Positions 61,186 to 64,000 of a stretch of 64,000 nucleotides of DNA are shown piece by piece. A program made the translations under genes and the position numbers. The notes beneath the pieces were generated by a model, which was given only the letters and a program-made list of their open reading frames with translations, had not been told where the DNA came from and did no database searches. Within the stretch, counting starts at the first letter, position 1. The number at the start of each line of letters is the position of its first letter. Source of the DNA: Prochlorococcus sp. AG-335-A05 (lineage in GTDB: Bacteria > Cyanobacteriota > Cyanobacteriia > PCC-6307 > Cyanobiaceae); contig QBZF01000001.1 in assembly GCA_003282425.1 (NCBI GenBank), positions 57,450-121,449 on the forward strand, given 5' to 3'.

Positions 61186-62145
61186 TTACAAATCTTCAAT
61201 TGCTATTTTTAATAAAGTTACTTCCCATGCTAGTCGTGGTTGTATAAAACTTTTAAGATGTGCCTTCAAATCTTCTAGTTTTTTGACGATATTTTTATTT
61301 CTAGTTTTTGCCCAACATTTTTGTTGTACAAAATTTATTAAAAACATTTGTTGATCAATATCTAGTTCTTCAGATATTAATTTTGTTATTTTTAGTATTT
61401 CTAAATTATCACTTAATGGAAAGTCCAAGTTTTCTTTAATTGCATTTGGTAATTGGTTCCAAATTTTTATATCTTTCAGTATTTTTCCTGGAGAGCCATT
61501 TGCTGAATTAATAAAATATTCTAAATCTATTTCTTTATAAATATCAAAAACTGTAGAATCTAAATTATTTCTTATGAAAATCTCAATCTTTTTATATGAA
61601 AAAGCTTTAAATCTTATCAGTTGACATCTTGAGATAATAGTATCCAAAAGTAAATTTAACCTAGAAGTTAAAAGAATAAATATACCGTTAGAGGGCTCTT
61701 CTAGTGTTTTTAAAAGACAATTAGATGCTGCTTCATTCATAAGATGTGCATCATCAATTAATACAATTTTTCCACCTGATTCAATGGATTTTTGACCTAG
61801 AAAAGTCTTTAAATTTCTAATTTGCTCTATTCTTATTGTTTCTTTATTATTTTTTGAAGGTTCAGCTTCTGAAAGATTTATAAGATTACCTTTAAAAAAA
61901 TAGGTAGGCTCAATAAATAAGAAATCAGGGTGGTTTTTATCTAAGATTTTTTTTTCAATGTTTGAATTAGACGAATATTTATTAAAAATTTCCATAATAA
62001 ATTTCATGGCGGTTTGTTTTTTTCCTATACCTTCCGGACCATAAAATATATAACCGTTGGAAAATGCTTTTCTCTTGAGTATGTTTTCTAGATTTTCATT
62101 AGCTTCTTTATTAATTAAAAGATTCTCAGTTTTAAGATCAATCAT
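61186..62145 (-). CDS. holB: DNA polymerase III subunit delta'
   Basis: A clamp-loader AAA+ subunit of 319 residues. It has [21 protein letters not shown] (Walker-like, near 32), [38 protein letters not shown] (with SRC sensor, near 140). The loop reads GIGKKQT rather than GxxGxGKT, as expected for a non-ATP-binding delta'. It overlaps the tmk end by eight bases and is co-transcribed with it. Confidence 0.93.
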   Translation of the reverse strand: MIDLKTENLLINKEANENLENILKRKAFSNGYIFYGPEGIGKKQTAMKFIMEIFNKYSSNSNIEKKILDKNHPDFLFIEPTYFFKGNLINLSEAEPSKNNKETIRIEQIRNLKTFLGQKSIESGGKIVLIDDAHLMNEAASNCLLKTLEEPSNGIFILLTSRLNLLLDTIISRCQLIRFKAFSYKKIEIFIRNNLDSTVFDIYKEIDLEYFINSANGSPGKILKDIKIWNQLPNAIKENLDFPLSDNLEILKITKLISEELDIDQQMFLINFVQQKCWAKTRNKNIVKKLEDLKAHLKSFIQPRLAWEVTLLKIAIEDL

Positions 62146-62782
62146 TGTTTACTTGAGAAAACTTTTTGAGTATGGTTTCTTTTATTTCATTAGTGATAGT
62201 ATTTATATCTTGTACAGCAGATATTGTTGTCCAATTTTTTTCTTTTGCAATCAACTTAAAACCTTCATTAACTTTTTCTAGGAATTTTATCCCTTCAGAT
62301 TCTATCCTATCTGGAATAAAATTTGCCCTTCGTAATACACTTTCTTCTGCTGAAATTTCTAGAAAAATAGTCAGGTCTGGGTATTCTTCTTGACAAACAA
62401 TAGATTCGATATTTTTGATAATCTCAAGATTTATATTTCTACCATAACCTTGATAAGCAAGTGTAGAGTCACAAAATCTATCGCTAAGTACCCAGTCTTG
62501 ATTTTCTAAAGCAGGTGATATGGTTTTGGAAATATGTTCTGCTCTATCAGCAGAATAAAGCAATAATTCAGCCAGAGAAGAAGGTTTATTATCTTCATGA
62601 TTTTCAAGTATTAAATTTCTAATTTTTTTACCTAATAAGCTTCCTCCAGGTTCTCTAGTTTTTACTAATTTTTGCTTTCCTCTTAAAAGACCACTAGTTG
62701 GGATCCATCTAGAAATTTCATCAATTTGGGTTGTTTTACCGCAACCATCAATTCCTTCAATAACAATAAATTTACCCCTCAT
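62138..62782 (-). CDS. tmk: Thymidylate kinase
   Basis: dTMP to dTDP kinase of 214 residues. P-loop [19 protein letters not shown] (near 12), DR motif [35 protein letters not shown] (near 100) and the LID region [19 protein letters not shown]. The length is normal. Its ATG immediately follows the P-ATPase stop codon. Confidence 0.95.
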   Translation of the reverse strand: MRGKFIVIEGIDGCGKTTQIDEISRWIPTSGLLRGKQKLVKTREPGGSLLGKKIRNLILENHEDNKPSSLAELLLYSADRAEHISKTISPALENQDWVLSDRFCDSTLAYQGYGRNINLEIIKNIESIVCQEEYPDLTIFLEISAEESVLRRANFIPDRIESEGIKFLEKVNEGFKLIAKEKNWTTISAVQDINTITNEIKETILKKFSQVNND

Positions 62783-64000
62783 TTATTCTAAAGATAAAGC
62801 ATTTATTACAACGGTTATTGAACTAGTTGCCATCAATAATGCTGCGATTGATGGTGTAAGAAGAATGCCATATTTTGGAAATAGAATACCTCCCGCTATG
62901 GGAATTGCAATCAAGTTGTATCCAAAAGCCCAGAATAGATTTTGTTTAATTTTTCCTATTGTTCTTTTTGCAAGATTAAGTGAATAAGGTAATCCAGATA
63001 ACTGATCTCCCATTAAAACAACATCTGCATTCGCTTTCGCAATCTGGGTACCTGAACCAACTGCTATTCCTAAATTTGAAGCTGCCAAAGCAGGTGCATC
63101 ATTTATTCCATCTCCAATCATTGCAACTTTATTGCTCTTCTTTAAATTTTCAATTATTTTTAATTTCATTTCTGGAAGAAGATCCCATTTTATTTCTGTT
63201 TCTGGACTATCCAATTTTTTTGCCAACTCGACTACAGTTTCTTTTCTATCTCCGCTTAAAATTTTTATATTATAATTATCATTTCTTAATTTTTGAACGG
63301 AACTAATAGAATCCTCTCTTAATAAATCACCTAATAAAATAAATCCTAGTAACTTTTTGTTTATACATACTCCAATCACAGAATGGGATTTGTTTTCTTC
63401 AGTTTCTAATTTTTCTTTTGATTTGCTGTCAATTATTACTCCTTTACTAGTCAACCATTCAACACTCCCAATATTGATTTCCCCATCAATTGAATCAAGT
63501 TCTCCTGATATACCTCTACCAGATTCTGTATGGATTTTTTTAATTGTCAACAAGCCAAGGTTTTGTTTTTTGGCTTCATTAACTAATGCACTAGCTATGG
63601 GATGTCGGCTTTGACTTTCTAAACTTGCAGATATTTTTAATAGAAACAATTTATCAGCAGTATTTAAATAATCGATTATGAAAGGTTTACCTTTGGTCAA
63701 TGTTCCTGTTTTATCAAAAATAATATAATTAATTTTTGATGCCATTTCTATTTTATCTCCTCCTTTAAATAAAACCCCTTTTTTTGCAGCTTTACCTGAA
63801 GCAACTGTTATTACAGTGGGAGTAGCAAGTCCTAAAGCGCAAGGACAAGCTATTACTAAAACAGCAATTGAGAGTTGAATGGCTAAAGTTAAAAAATTTT
63901 CAGCATTACTACCTAATGAATTATGTAAGGTATGGTTGGAGGTGGTTATCAAGTCATGATGATTTTTTATTAACAAATCGGGCCAAATTTGTTTTGCACC
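62783..64000 (-). CDS. Heavy-metal (copper-type) P-type ATPase, 3' part
   Basis: The gene runs past the right edge of the window; about 405 C-terminal residues are present. CPC metal-binding motif in VIACPCALGLATPTV, phosphorylated DKTGTLTKGKPF, HP motif SQSRHPIASALV, GDGINDAPALAASNLGIAVGSG, and the C-terminal MATSSITVVINALSLE, whose MxxSS copper-site residues are kept. This is the P1B-1 (CopA/CtaA/PacS) pattern; which one cannot be told without the N-terminus. Copper delivery to plastocyanin and oxidase is the known role of the cyanobacterial forms. In-frame codons reach base 64000. Confidence 0.92.
   Translation of the reverse strand, partial: GAKQIWPDLLIKNHHDLITTSNHTLHNSLGSNAENFLTLAIQLSIAVLVIACPCALGLATPTVITVASGKAAKKGVLFKGGDKIEMASKINYIIFDKTGTLTKGKPFIIDYLNTADKLFLLKISASLESQSRHPIASALVNEAKKQNLGLLTIKKIHTESGRGISGELDSIDGEINIGSVEWLTSKGVIIDSKSKEKLETEENKSHSVIGVCINKKLLGFILLGDLLREDSISSVQKLRNDNYNIKILSGDRKETVVELAKKLDSPETEIKWDLLPEMKLKIIENLKKSNKVAMIGDGINDAPALAASNLGIAVGSGTQIAKANADVVLMGDQLSGLPYSLNLAKRTIGKIKQNLFWAFGYNLIAIPIAGGILFPKYGILLTPSIAALLMATSSITVVINALSLE

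Noticed and set aside
62980-63306. 108-codon plus-strand frame in the P-type ATPase gene
   Set aside because: Antisense to conserved ATPase motifs and hydrophobic low-complexity only.

Overview
The window is chromosomal DNA from a high-light-adapted Prochlorococcus, most likely of the HLI/HLII type. It is very AT-rich and dense, with many 0-50 nt gaps and overlaps. It carries typical picocyanobacterial genes: psbX, ycf66, two high-light-inducible proteins, ndhO, zeta-carotene desaturase, a Crr7-like protein, the suf operon and rpaA. The gene order (porin, accC, psbX, suf, ktr, nadB, rimO, zds, ndhO, cysK, tRNA-Asn, rpaA, holB, tmk, metal P-type ATPase) is backbone-like; no named strain can be assigned from sequence alone.

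Layout. 1-680: the 5' end of an outer-membrane porin (minus) and the 5' half of a tRNA-Leu with no 3' half. 0.7-9.2 kb: accC, a YggT protein, psbX, ycf66, an HLIP, an SbmA/BacA-like ABC exporter, HIT, peptide deformylase and an S9 peptidase. 9.2-14 kb: sufBCDS on the minus strand. 14-21.5 kb: a DUF4912 protein, phosphoglucomutase, RarA, an Sfp-type transferase, peroxiredoxin Q/Bcp, CoaX and CysH. 21.6-26.8 kb: a type II NADH dehydrogenase, then an SLC13/TrkA-C carrier, KtrB and KtrA. 26.8-32.2 kb: small regulatory and unknown proteins, an ABC-F ATPase, HtrA and an HLIP. 32.2-42.3 kb: YihY, an IMPase-like phosphatase, TolC, a DUF512 radical-SAM protein, NadB, VKOR-Trx, RimO and PetL. 42.4-57.7 kb: a pterin gene pair, AroK, Crr7, GST, RbfA, HemD, Zds, an IscA-like protein, a TPR protein, an LpxB-like protein, NdhO, DnaJ, CysK and an ECF-type ATPase. 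60.4-64 kb: RpaA, HolB, Tmk and the 3' part of a copper-type P-ATPase.

The one clear accessory region is a 1.7-kb islet (57.79-59.51 kb) inserted at the 3' end of tRNA-Asn(GUU). It is bounded by an exact 15-bp direct repeat of the tRNA end. TTCGTC motifs cluster near both ends, which would fit recombinase sites. It contains only small unknown ORFs and no integrase, so it looks like a non-autonomous or decayed tRNA-targeted element. Inside, on the minus strand, are two predicted small RNAs, each with a promoter-like sequence and a terminator. One has tandem GGAAACA motifs in a hairpin loop (Yfr2-like). The other carries ACTCCTCACAC (the Yfr1 core motif) in a hairpin loop. The predicted leader of the first is perfectly complementary over 11 nt to the loop of the second, and a 22-bp perfect palindrome lies between them. 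This paired-sRNA, palindrome and att-repeat arrangement is the best candidate for an undescribed system here. It is a prediction from sequence only.
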